64,000 bases of DNA from Gammaproteobacteria bacterium (GTDB lineage Bacteria > Pseudomonadota > Gammaproteobacteria > Pseudomonadales > Azotimanducaceae): positions 186,001-250,000 of the forward strand of contig JAUIAV010000004.1 of NCBI GenBank assembly GCA_030425195.1, written 5' to 3'. Shown piece after piece: positions 8,591-16,309 of the stretch (positions are counted from its first letter, which is position 1; every line of letters begins with the position of its first letter). The notes under the pieces are model-generated. The model was not told where the DNA came from, did no database searches, and saw nothing but the letters and a program-made list of their open reading frames with translations. A program made the translations under genes and the position numbers.

Positions 8591-8750
8591 GATCACCTCC
8601 TTAACTGTTCAGCCCGACACGGAGGAAATCTTAGTTCACGGACGTCCGAATGCAAGCACTTTCCTTTCCGTGCGACATGCCGCGCACTGCGGAGATTTGG
8701 GGTACCATCAGCGGTTCCCCTCCTCGAAAACACGACCGGATCACCTCCGC

Positions 8751-9956
8751 ATGGCTCAGGCATTCAGCGGCATCCGAATCATCGATTTCACTCAGGTTCT
8801 GGCAGGGCCCATCGCCACCCAGCAGCTCGCCCTGCTCGGCGCCGACGTCATCAAGATCGAAGAGCGTGTGAACGGCGATCAGACCCGCGGCCTCCTCAAC
8901 GACACACCCGGCGCGAACCCCAGCATGTCGCCCTCCTTTCTCAGCTGCAATCTGGGCAAACGCAGTATCACGCTCGATCTGAAATCGCCATCCGCCGCAG
9001 AGATCGTGCACAGACTTGTCAGAACCGCGGATGTGGTGGTGGAAAACTTCCGGGCCGGCGTCATGGACCGCCTGGGATTCGGCTACGAGGCACTGAAGGC
9101 AATCAGGCCGGACATCGTCTACTGCTCCATTTCGGGGTATGGCCAGGAGGGGCCGAAGGCGGGAACCCCGGCTTACGACGGGGCCATTCAGGCCGACTCC
9201 GGCATGATGTCCATCACAGGCCACCCCGGAACGGGACCGACCCGCACCGGTTACATGCCCGTGGACATGGCGACCGGGCTGAACACGGCGTTCGCCATTT
9301 CGGCAGCCCTGTACCGACGTCTGGCCACCGGTGAAGGTCAACGCCTGGACGTCGCCATGATGGACACCGCCATCGTTCTGCAGACGCCCCAGATCTCCAA
9401 TTTTCTCGTGAACGGCGTCGTACCCGAGCTGATCGGGAACCGTTCACCGACCGGACAGCCTACGGCCAACAGTTTCGCCACCCGGGACGGCTTCATGAAC
9501 GTACTGGCTCTGAAAGAGCCCCAGGTCCAGGCACTGCTCGAGGCGATCGGCCGTGCGGACCTGCTGAGTGATCCGAGGTTTCAGAACGCACCCGCGCGGA
9601 TGCAGCACTACGACGAGGTCTACACGCTCGTGGCCGACATCCTCAGGACGAAACCCACCGCCGAATGGCTGGACGTCTTCGCCCGGTCCAGGGTTCCCGC
9701 CGCCGCCATACGCGCCTTCCCGGAAGTCCTGGCGGACGAGCAGTTCCGGCACAGGCACACGTTCATCCGCTTTCCCAAGCCCGGCGAAACGGATACCCAG
9801 GTCGACCTGGTCCGGGCCGGCTATCAGGCGGATACCGACGGGCCCGACACCGTGCTGCCGCCACCCATGCATGGTGAGCATACCGAACAGGTGCTCTGTG
9901 AGATCGGCTACGACGAAGACGCCATCGCGAAGCTCAGGGACGGACTGACCATTTGA
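8751..9956 (+). CDS. CaiB/BaiF (family III) CoA-transferase
   Basis: 401 residues. It starts with AFSGIRIIDFTQVLAGPIATQQLALLGADVIKIEE and has LGKRSITLDLKSP, the catalytic Asp region PAYDGAIQADSGMMSITG, and RTGYMPVDMATG, all typical of formyl-CoA/succinyl-CoA-type transferases. It is distinct from the paralogue at 3285-4499. ATG 8751 has no Shine-Dalgarno: it follows an anti-Shine-Dalgarno-like ATCACCTCC. An upstream in-frame ATG (8670) would add 27 residues unlike the family. The MATE gene follows 13 bases downstream and may be cotranscribed. Substrate unknown. Confidence 0.88.
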   Translation: MAQAFSGIRIIDFTQVLAGPIATQQLALLGADVIKIEERVNGDQTRGLLNDTPGANPSMSPSFLSCNLGKRSITLDLKSPSAAEIVHRLVRTADVVVENFRAGVMDRLGFGYEALKAIRPDIVYCSISGYGQEGPKAGTPAYDGAIQADSGMMSITGHPGTGPTRTGYMPVDMATGLNTAFAISAALYRRLATGEGQRLDVAMMDTAIVLQTPQISNFLVNGVVPELIGNRSPTGQPTANSFATRDGFMNVLALKEPQVQALLEAIGRADLLSDPRFQNAPARMQHYDEVYTLVADILRTKPTAEWLDVFARSRVPAAAIRAFPEVLADEQFRHRHTFIRFPKPGETDTQVDLVRAGYQADTDGPDTVLPPPMHGEHTEQVLCEIGYDEDAIAKLRDGLTI

Positions 9957-9969
9957 GTATCCCCGGCGC

Positions 9970-11361
9970 GTGAGCGGCACATCCGAGATGCCGTCTGTGA
10001 ACTCCTTTTCGACCGAGTTCAGAGCACTCGCGCGCCTGGGTGCACCCATGGTCGCCACCCAGTTCTTCATCATGGCCATGGGCTTCATCGATACCGCCAT
10101 GGCCGGGCGCTACGACTCCACGCATCTGGCCGGCGTGGCACTCGGAGGCACGGTCCTCTGGCCCGTGTTCATGTTCACCACCGGCATCACCATGGCGCTC
10201 ACCCCCATCGTCGCCCAGCTGCGCGGCGCGGGTGCGCCGGCAGAGATCGGAGCCCAGGTGCGCCAGGGTGTCTGGCTGGCGCTGGCCGCGTCGACGGTGT
10301 GCGTGCTGGCCGTCACCAATGCGGGGATGCTGTTCACGCTGGCGGACGTGGAAGCCGAAACGGCAGCCGTGGCGCAGGACTATCTGAATGCCACCGCCTG
10401 GGGCATCCCGGCGGTACAGATCTACGTGGTTCTCCGATATACCGCGGAAGGCCTCGGCAGGACGGTGCCGCCCATGCTCATCGCGGGGGCCGCGCTCCCG
10501 GTGAACGCCGTCATGAACTACATCCTGATCTACGGTCACTTCGGCGCACCGGAGCTCGGTGGCGAAGGCTGCGGCTGGGCGACGGCCGTGGTCTGGTGGC
10601 TGGAGCTCGCACTCATCTCGCTGCTGCTCCGGCGCCCCTACTTCTCCGCGACCGGGCTGCTGGAGCGGCTGGACCTCCCGGACTGGCGGATCCTCAGAAG
10701 CATGATGAAGATCGGACTGCCGATCGGGGCCACGATCTTCCTGGAGATGGCCGTTTTTTCGGTGATCGGCCTGTCCATCGCCTCGATCGGGGTCACCGCG
10801 CTGGCGGCCAACAGCATCGCCGGCAACGTGAACTGGGCCACCTACGTCATTCCCAGCACGCTGGGCGCTGCCGCCAGCATCCGGGTCGGCTTTTACGTTG
10901 GAGCCGGCAACTACGGTGCCTCCGCCTTCGTCGCACGAACCGCGTTTGTGGTCTCGCTCTGCTATGCCGTCGCCGTTTCCGCGCTGCTGATCACCTTCCG
11001 CTACGGGATCGCCGGAATCTACACCCGGGACGGTGCGGTCCTGGAACTCGCCGCTTCGCTGATGGTGTTCATCGCCCTCTACCAGATCGTCGACGACACC
11101 CAGGCCACCATCGGCGGCACCCTCCGGGGCTACAAGGACACGCGCGCGCCCATGCTGTACTCGCTGCTCGGCTACTGGTTCCTGGCGCTGCCGCTCGGCG
11201 CGGCACTCTGCTTCGGCTGGTTCGGCCAGACGCCCATGGGCGTAAAGGGCTACTGGATCGGAATGACGCTGGGGCTGGCCGTGGTCGCCGGGCTCATGGG
11301 GCTGCGGCTGATATCGACGACCAGAAACCCGGCGCGCATTGAGGCCTTTTCAAAGATCTGA
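9970..11361 (+). CDS. MATE family multidrug/Na+ efflux transporter (NorM-like)
   Basis: 463 residues, twelve predicted helices in two homologous halves. The first half begins LARLGAPMVATQFFIMAMGFIDTAMAG and the second LRSMMKIGLPIGATIFLEMAVFSVIG, the usual duplicated MATE signature. It exports cationic compounds using a Na+ or H+ gradient across the inner membrane. Start is GTG at 9970 or ATG at 9988 in the same frame. It lies 13 bases after the CoA-transferase stop, so cotranscription is likely though function need not be linked. Confidence 0.9.
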   Translation: MSGTSEMPSVNSFSTEFRALARLGAPMVATQFFIMAMGFIDTAMAGRYDSTHLAGVALGGTVLWPVFMFTTGITMALTPIVAQLRGAGAPAEIGAQVRQGVWLALAASTVCVLAVTNAGMLFTLADVEAETAAVAQDYLNATAWGIPAVQIYVVLRYTAEGLGRTVPPMLIAGAALPVNAVMNYILIYGHFGAPELGGEGCGWATAVVWWLELALISLLLRRPYFSATGLLERLDLPDWRILRSMMKIGLPIGATIFLEMAVFSVIGLSIASIGVTALAANSIAGNVNWATYVIPSTLGAAASIRVGFYVGAGNYGASAFVARTAFVVSLCYAVAVSALLITFRYGIAGIYTRDGAVLELAASLMVFIALYQIVDDTQATIGGTLRGYKDTRAPMLYSLLGYWFLALPLGAALCFGWFGQTPMGVKGYWIGMTLGLAVVAGLMGLRLISTTRNPARIEAFSKI

Positions 11362-11396
11362 TCGCGTCATGACAGCTCAGAACGTACGGGGGTCCG

Positions 11397-12194
11397 TCAT
11401 CGCGTGTGCCTGTCACGGAGCGCCTGCCTGAGTGCCTCGGGCGTTACCGGCGGACCATCCGGCTGGAACGGCGCGCCATCCACATAAAGCATGTCGACGC
11501 TCTCACCACGCGAACGCAGTTCCTCCTTCTCCCAGGCGAGCACTTCCTCGAAGTCGACCTCTGCTTCGAGTCCGGCTACCGCATCCCGGGTCATGACACA
11601 GAGCTGACAGCCGCCCCCGCACCAACCGTTCGAGAAAACGGTCACCTGCACCCTGCCATCCTGCGGCCGCTCCGACGCGATGAGCGTGTTGCGGCGCAGA
11701 AACGATGGCTTCTGGGCGGCCGGGCTGAACGGCTTCCAGGCAAGCACGTCGAGTCCGTCCTGATCGACCCGCTCGAAGCCCGCGTGCTCGTAAAAACTCA
11801 CCGGATTCCAGGCATCATAGTCCTTGGCCCAGACCACCAGACCGTCACAACCTGACGCACGGGCGTCGGCTTCGATTTCGGAGAGCATGAAGCGCCCATA
11901 GCCTTTCGACTGCTGGTTGCCGACCAGGTGATCGTAGCCGTGAATCCACATGCAGAGGATGGCCATCAGATTCCGCCCCTCGTAGGGCGAGTGTTCGACG
12001 GGGATGTAGTTGGTCAGTCCGACCACCACACCGGCGTCGTCCTTCAGGACCTTGGCCCGGTGTCCCCTCGGCTCGAAAGCCGCCCGCCACGCCTTACGCA
12101 TGGCGATCACCCTCGGATCGGCGGGGATCTCGTCGTGCAGGCAGCGGTAGTAGGTGTCTTCCGTGTCTCGGTCTATCTCGAGGAGCTGCATCAC
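11397..12194 (-). CDS. GNAT acetyltransferase fused to a YoaP-like cysteine domain
   Basis: 265 residues. The first 155 are a GNAT fold, with acetyl-CoA loop QQSKGYGRFMLSEIE and C-terminal FYEHAGFERV. The last ~110 residues contain a thioredoxin-like strand followed by FSNGWCGGGCQLC, a tight Cys-Gly3-Cys-x2-Cys cluster, and an EVLAWEKEEL...YVDG tail as in YoaP-type proteins. The fusion suggests a cysteine-, metal- or redox-linked acetylation. GGGGGAGGG lies just before ATG 12194. It is convergent with the MATE gene. Substrate unknown. Confidence 0.75.
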   Translation of the reverse strand: MMQLLEIDRDTEDTYYRCLHDEIPADPRVIAMRKAWRAAFEPRGHRAKVLKDDAGVVVGLTNYIPVEHSPYEGRNLMAILCMWIHGYDHLVGNQQSKGYGRFMLSEIEADARASGCDGLVVWAKDYDAWNPVSFYEHAGFERVDQDGLDVLAWKPFSPAAQKPSFLRRNTLIASERPQDGRVQVTVFSNGWCGGGCQLCVMTRDAVAGLEAEVDFEEVLAWEKEELRSRGESVDMLYVDGAPFQPDGPPVTPEALRQALRDRHTR

Positions 12195-12390
12195 ACCCTC
12201 CCCCTTGATGGTGTAAACCTAGCACGCCCGGCAGCGGTCGAACAAAGCCTTTGAGATCAGACGGTTAAGAGAACTAACAGACTCTGAATCGATGACCCGT
12301 CCGGACCGGTCGCTGACCTGCGCGGCACGGAGCGCCTCCACGGGTTGACCTAGTGTAACGGTCCATGAACCCGATTGAGGAGCCATTCCC

Positions 12391-12822
12391 ATGTTCCGGC
12401 ACCGGAAATCCAGCGCCTGCCACCACCCGGAGGCGCCCGTGAGCCCGGCGCTCGAGATGGCGCTGTCGGTTCGTCTGAGAATCTTCGCGAGAGCGGACAT
12501 CGAGCCCGCGACGGCCGCATTTCTCGAGGCATTCACCGACCGGCTGGATGGCGTTCGCGCCAGCCGGCACAGTGTGGATTTCGAGACGGCCAAGGCGCTC
12601 GCCTGGTGGCAGGGAGTCGAAACGGACCGGCTCGTCGCGCTTGCCTGCACCGAGATAGAGAACGACCCGGAAATTCAGAGGCTGAAATCCGTCGACGACC
12701 TCGAGGCCATCGTCCTGGACCGACATGTGGAGGAACGGGTCAGAGCCCTGATCCGTGATGGGCAGGATGATCTCGCGCTGCGTCTGACCCTGCTCTCGAA
12801 AACCCGGCTCAACGTGCAGTAG
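12391..12822 (+). CDS. Hypothetical protein
   Basis: 143 residues with no recognised family. The start may be ATG 12391 or ATG 12460; no clear ribosome site decides it. Residues 45-140 are mostly helical and charged (FLEAFTDRLDGV..., DDLEAIVLDRHVEERVRALI). The product is soluble with no signal peptide. Several overlapping antisense frames exist, but this one has the most protein-like composition and ends neatly in a hairpin shared with the convergent neighbour at 12829. Confidence 0.45.
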   Translation: MFRHRKSSACHHPEAPVSPALEMALSVRLRIFARADIEPATAAFLEAFTDRLDGVRASRHSVDFETAKALAWWQGVETDRLVALACTEIENDPEIQRLKSVDDLEAIVLDRHVEERVRALIRDGQDDLALRLTLLSKTRLNVQ

Positions 12823-12839
12823 GCAGGATCATCCTGCCT
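12821..12839. repeat. Perfect inverted repeat across convergent stop codons
   Basis: AGGCAGG (12821-12827) and CCTGCCT (12833-12839) form a 7-bp stem with loop ATCAT. The TAG of the plus-strand gene and the TGA of the minus-strand gene both lie within it. There is no U-run on either side, so any termination here would be weak or factor-assisted. Confidence 0.6.
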
Positions 12840-13716
12840 GAAAGTGCGGCATCACCCCATCGATGAAAAGTTCCAGGGCATCCCAGTCCACCGGCGGCCG
12901 GAGTGCGATGTTCAGCCCCCCGATGCCCGTTTCCTGATACTCGCCGACCCGGTCCACCACGGCCTGTACCGAACCGGTGAGACAGCCCCTGGGATCCACC
13001 TCGGGTGCCCGGTCGCCCATGTAGAAACCGACGTTCACGCTCGTCTGAAGCTCCGAGACGCCGCGGCCTTCAGCGGCACAGGCCGTCGCCAGCCGATCGA
13101 GGCGATCCGTCACCGCTTCCGGCGGGAGATAAGGCATGTTGAAGCCGTCCGCATAACGGGCGGCCAGCACCGGTGTGCGCACCTTGCCGCGACCGCCAAC
13201 CCAGATGGGGAGCTTCGCGTTGACCGGCCTGGGGGCACAGACGGCGCCTTCGACCTGATAGTAGTCCCCGTGGAACGTCGTCTCCTCATCCCGCAGGAGG
13301 GAGCGGATGATGGCCAGCGCTTCTTCCAGCTGATCCAGACGTCTGCCCAGGGGTGGGAACCCGTAGCCGAATTCCCGGAACTCCTCTTCGAGCCAGCCCG
13401 CACCGATACCGATCTGCGCCCGCCCGCCGGACAGGTGATCGACGGTCACCGCCGCCTTGGCGAGCAGGCCGGGACTGCGGAACAGCGCGCAGAAGACCAG
13501 GCAGCCCACCTGGACGTTCCGGGTGAGCGTTGCCAGCGCGGACATGGCCGCCACCCCTTCAAAGCAGGGATTGTGACGATCCACCAGCGGGTTGGCGTAG
13601 AAATGATCCCAGACCGACACCCAGTGGAAACCGTTCTCGTCCGCCGTCCGCCACAGGCGCGTGAGCTCGTCGACCGTCAGGTCCTGCGGGCCCGCGTGCA
13701 TGCCGATCCGGATCAC
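12829..13716 (-). CDS. Luciferase-like monooxygenase (LLM class, F420- or FMN-dependent)
   Basis: 295 residues from GTG 13716, one base after the thiolase stop (TAG-A-GTG); a longer frame adds a low-complexity Ala/Ser leader unlike the family. The N-terminus RIGMHAGPQDLTVDELTRLWRTADENGFHWVSVWDHF, then SALATLTRNVQVG and LSGGRAQIGIGAGWLEEEF are diagnostic of bacterial luciferase-like TIM barrels. WVGGRGKVRTPVLAARYADG supports the F420-type subgroup. It probably oxidises an organic substrate and is likely cotranscribed with the thiolase. Confidence 0.85.
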   Translation of the reverse strand: MIRIGMHAGPQDLTVDELTRLWRTADENGFHWVSVWDHFYANPLVDRHNPCFEGVAAMSALATLTRNVQVGCLVFCALFRSPGLLAKAAVTVDHLSGGRAQIGIGAGWLEEEFREFGYGFPPLGRRLDQLEEALAIIRSLLRDEETTFHGDYYQVEGAVCAPRPVNAKLPIWVGGRGKVRTPVLAARYADGFNMPYLPPEAVTDRLDRLATACAAEGRGVSELQTSVNVGFYMGDRAPEVDPRGCLTGSVQAVVDRVGEYQETGIGGLNIALRPPVDWDALELFIDGVMPHFQAG

Positions 13717-13717
13717 T

Positions 13718-14887
13718 CTAACCGTCCAGGCGTTCGATGATCGTGCCCGTCCCGAGACCGCCGCCGCAGCACATGGCGATGAGTCCGTAGCGGCCGCCGG
13801 TGCGTTCGAGCTCATGGAGCGCGGTCGTGATCAGCCTCGCGCCGGTGGAGCCGGTGGGGTGACCCAGGGCAATGGCGCCACCGTTCGGATTCACTTTCTC
13901 CGGATCGGGGTTCAGCGCCTTCTCCCAGGCGAGCACGACGGAGGCGAAAGCCTCGTTCACCTCGAAGGTGTCAATGTCTTCAATTTTGAGTCCCGCCTGA
14001 TCCAGTACCTTCCTGGACGCCGGGATCGGTCCCTTGAGCATGGTTACCGGATCCACACCCACCAGGGTGGAAGCCACGATGCGGGCCCGGGGCTTGAGCC
14101 CGAGCTCATCCACCGCTTTTCTGCTCGCCATGATGACCACGGCGGCACCGTCCGATACCTGAGAGCTGGTTCCGGCCGTATGAATCTCCTGACCCGGTAC
14201 CGGATCCAGAGCGGCAAGCGCTTCCATGGACGTCTCCCGCAGCCCTTCGTCGCGGCTGATGGTCCGGGTCTCACCGGTGGGCTCCCACTTGTCGTTCAGC
14301 ACCGGCGCTTCGATGGGCGTCACCTCCCGGTCGAAACGGCCTTCTTCCCAGGCCCGGATGGCGTTCTGCTGGCTCCTGAGGCCGAAAGCGTCCGTATCGC
14401 CGCGGGTGATCTGGTATTCCTCGGCGATCATCGCCGCGCCCTGAAACTGGCTCGTGGGCTGATAGTGCGACATGTAGGAATCACCCATGGGCACCGCATC
14501 CTTCATGTTCGAGCCCAGCGGCACTCGACTCATCATCTCCACGCCACAGGTCATGACGATGTCTTCCATGCCGGACGCCACCATGGCCGCCCCCATGGAG
14601 GTGGCCTGCTGCGAGGAGCCGCACTGGGAATCCACCGTGGTGGCGGCCACCTCTTCCGGCAGACCTTTCGACAGCCAGGCGATCCGGGCGATGTTGAAGG
14701 ACTGCTCCCCGACCTGGGAGACACAGCCGCCGATGACCTGACCGATCTTTTCTGCCGGAATACCGCTCCGTTCCAGCGCAGCCGCCTGCACGGCACCGAG
14801 CAGATCCGCCGGCATGAGGCCAGCAAGGCCCTTTCCACGCCGTCCGATGGGACTGCGGACCGCTTCTACGATATAGACGTCTTCCAT
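13718..14887 (-). CDS. Acetyl-CoA C-acyltransferase (thiolase)
   Basis: 389 residues, typical length. Nucleophilic Cys89 lies in VDSQCGSSQQA, followed by NEAFASVV, the catalytic His in GHPTGSTGARL, and the second catalytic Cys in MCCGGGLGTG. It catalyses CoA-dependent cleavage of 3-oxoacyl-CoA in beta-oxidation or ring-fission pathways. ATG 14887 is preceded by AGGAAG at good spacing; an upstream in-frame ATG (15124) would add a hydrophobic non-homologous stretch. It sits upstream of the luciferase-like gene, one base apart. Confidence 0.93.
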   Translation of the reverse strand: MEDVYIVEAVRSPIGRRGKGLAGLMPADLLGAVQAAALERSGIPAEKIGQVIGGCVSQVGEQSFNIARIAWLSKGLPEEVAATTVDSQCGSSQQATSMGAAMVASGMEDIVMTCGVEMMSRVPLGSNMKDAVPMGDSYMSHYQPTSQFQGAAMIAEEYQITRGDTDAFGLRSQQNAIRAWEEGRFDREVTPIEAPVLNDKWEPTGETRTISRDEGLRETSMEALAALDPVPGQEIHTAGTSSQVSDGAAVVIMASRKAVDELGLKPRARIVASTLVGVDPVTMLKGPIPASRKVLDQAGLKIEDIDTFEVNEAFASVVLAWEKALNPDPEKVNPNGGAIALGHPTGSTGARLITTALHELERTGGRYGLIAMCCGGGLGTGTIIERLDG

Positions 14888-14996
14888 GGGTTCTTCCTGA
14901 TGTTCATGTGAGGAAAATAGTTCAGCCGCGTATTGTAGACGCTTCCAAACGACCCGAAAATGCAGCCGGGGGAGAACAAGAATTACAACAGATCCC

Positions 14997-16295
14997 ATGA
15001 ACCATCCCAGCAGCCAGTCCAGCAGCCCGGCCAACAGCCCGGCCCGGGACCGCTTCGCCCGCCTGAGGGCTCGATTCGGGCCCGGCCTCATATTCGCGGC
15101 GGCGGCCGTGGGCACTTCCCACATCGTTCAGTCCACCCGGGCAGGCGCGGGTTACGGACTGACCCTCGGCCTGCTCATTCTCGTGGTCTGCGCGCTGAAG
15201 TACCCGTTGTTCCGCTTTTCAGCCGACTATGCCGCAGCCACCGGAGAGAACCTGGTGCGGGGTTACGGACGCCGGGGGCGGCTGCTGGTACTGATCATGT
15301 TCGTCACCTCCGCCATCGAGGCGGTCGCCGCCGTGGCCGGGGTCAGTCTGGTCAGCGCCTCCATCGCGGCCTGGGTTTTCGACTTTCAGATCACGCCGGT
15401 GAACGCGGCCGTCGGCCTGCTGATTCTCACCGCCGCGCTGGTGGCCATCGGCCGTTACCGCATCATCGAATCCCTGACCGGAATCCTGGTTCTCGTGTTC
15501 AGCGTGCTGACCGTCATCACGACGATCGCGAGTCTGCCGGCGCTGACGGACGGGACAGCCCCTCTGTTTCCTCCGTTCCCGCTCAACACGGAAAACTGGT
15601 CGTTCGCCATCGCCGTATCCGGATGGATGCCCATCGGCAATACCGCCGCCATCATGCTGGCGGCCTGGATTCTTGCGAAGACCCGCGAGAGCGGCAGGTC
15701 CCCTGCCGATGCCCGGTTCGATTTCAACCTGGGGTACCTGGTGAGCGTCGTGCTCGCCCTCTGCTTTCTGGTCGTCGGGACTGCCGTCCTGCATGGCAGC
15801 GGGGAGGCGCTGCCGGGTGCCTCCGGACCCTTCGTCACCAGCTTCGTGAGCCTCTACACGGCCACCATCGGCACCTGGTCGAGCCTGTTCGTCTCCGTGG
15901 CCGCACTGGCGGTGATGTACTCCACGCTGCTTGCCATCGTCGATGGGTTTCCCAGGATGATCGGAGAGTTCTGCGCCGAGCTGATCACGCCGGACCGGCC
16001 GGAGAACAGCGAGACGTACTACTATCCCGCCATGATCACGGTGGTAACGGCGGCATCGGCACTGCTCTACTTCTTCTTCAACGCCTTCGCTGCCTTCATC
16101 GACATCGTCACCATCACCGGTTTCCTGGCGGCACCGATCGTCGCCTGGGCCAATCAGCTCGTCATCAGCGGAGCTAACGTACCGGAAGCATTCCGTCCGG
16201 GGTCCGGACTCCTCATCTGGAACCGGCTGGCCGTCGTGCTGCTGACCGCAGCGACGCTGGGCTACCTGTACCTGCGGCTGTCCCAGGGTTTTTAG
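14997..16295 (+). CDS. Nramp-family transporter relative lacking canonical metal-binding motifs
   Basis: 432 residues, about eleven helices. The N-terminus FGPGLIFAAAAVGTSHIVQSTRAGAG aligns with helix 1 of Nramp metal transporters, but the metal-binding DPGN is replaced by VGTSH (residues 38-42). In helix 6 the usual MPH is MPI (211-213). Substrate is therefore probably not the Mn/Fe of classical Nramps. The MFS carrier at 16310 follows 14 bases later, likely in the same operon. Confidence 0.8.
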   Translation: MNHPSSQSSSPANSPARDRFARLRARFGPGLIFAAAAVGTSHIVQSTRAGAGYGLTLGLLILVVCALKYPLFRFSADYAAATGENLVRGYGRRGRLLVLIMFVTSAIEAVAAVAGVSLVSASIAAWVFDFQITPVNAAVGLLILTAALVAIGRYRIIESLTGILVLVFSVLTVITTIASLPALTDGTAPLFPPFPLNTENWSFAIAVSGWMPIGNTAAIMLAAWILAKTRESGRSPADARFDFNLGYLVSVVLALCFLVVGTAVLHGSGEALPGASGPFVTSFVSLYTATIGTWSSLFVSVAALAVMYSTLLAIVDGFPRMIGEFCAELITPDRPENSETYYYPAMITVVTAASALLYFFFNAFAAFIDIVTITGFLAAPIVAWANQLVISGANVPEAFRPGSGLLIWNRLAVVLLTAATLGYLYLRLSQGF

Positions 16296-16309
16296 GTAAG
16301 GAATCGAAG

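Larger units (their letters stand above)
8407..8622 (-). ncRNA. Candidate small RNA or leader unit ending at the UUCG terminator
   Basis: On the minus strand a weak promoter-like pair (TTGCAT 8655-8650, 16-base spacer, TAAGAT 8633-8628) would start RNA near 8622. The RNA would then contain TAAGGAGGTGATC (8603-8591), an inverted repeat (8571-8537) and the UUCG terminator with U6. The predicted length is about 215 nt. No known RNA family is recognised. The terminator is certain; the promoter and the RNA itself are inferred. Confidence 0.3.
8375..8750. other. 376-base intergenic region rich in RNA-like signals
   Basis: There is no ordinary gene here. From left to right it holds a bidirectional terminator (8409-8446), an 11-bp perfect inverted repeat (8537-8571), a sequence identical to the 3' end of 16S rRNA on the plus strand (8591-8603, so a perfect Shine-Dalgarno on the minus strand), a weak minus-strand promoter-like pair (8650-8655 and 8628-8633), an imperfect hairpin GGGGTACC/GGTTCCCC (8699-8720), and a second anti-Shine-Dalgarno-like GGATCACCTCC (8738-8748) abutting the CoA-transferase start. 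Confidence 0.7.

Noticed and set aside
8591-8603. Remnant of a 16S rRNA gene 3' end
   Set aside because: Only 13 bases match; the flanking sequence does not resemble helix 45 of 16S rRNA, so a minus-strand Shine-Dalgarno is the simpler reading.
8527-8604. 26-codon plus-strand frame across the inverted repeat
   Set aside because: No ribosome site within a useful distance of ATG 8527; its end coincides with the 16S-tail-like sequence by chance.
12219-12650. Minus-strand frame opposite the hypothetical protein at 12391
   Set aside because: Less protein-like than the plus-strand frame and it would overlap the promoter region of the acetyltransferase; still, neither frame is certain.
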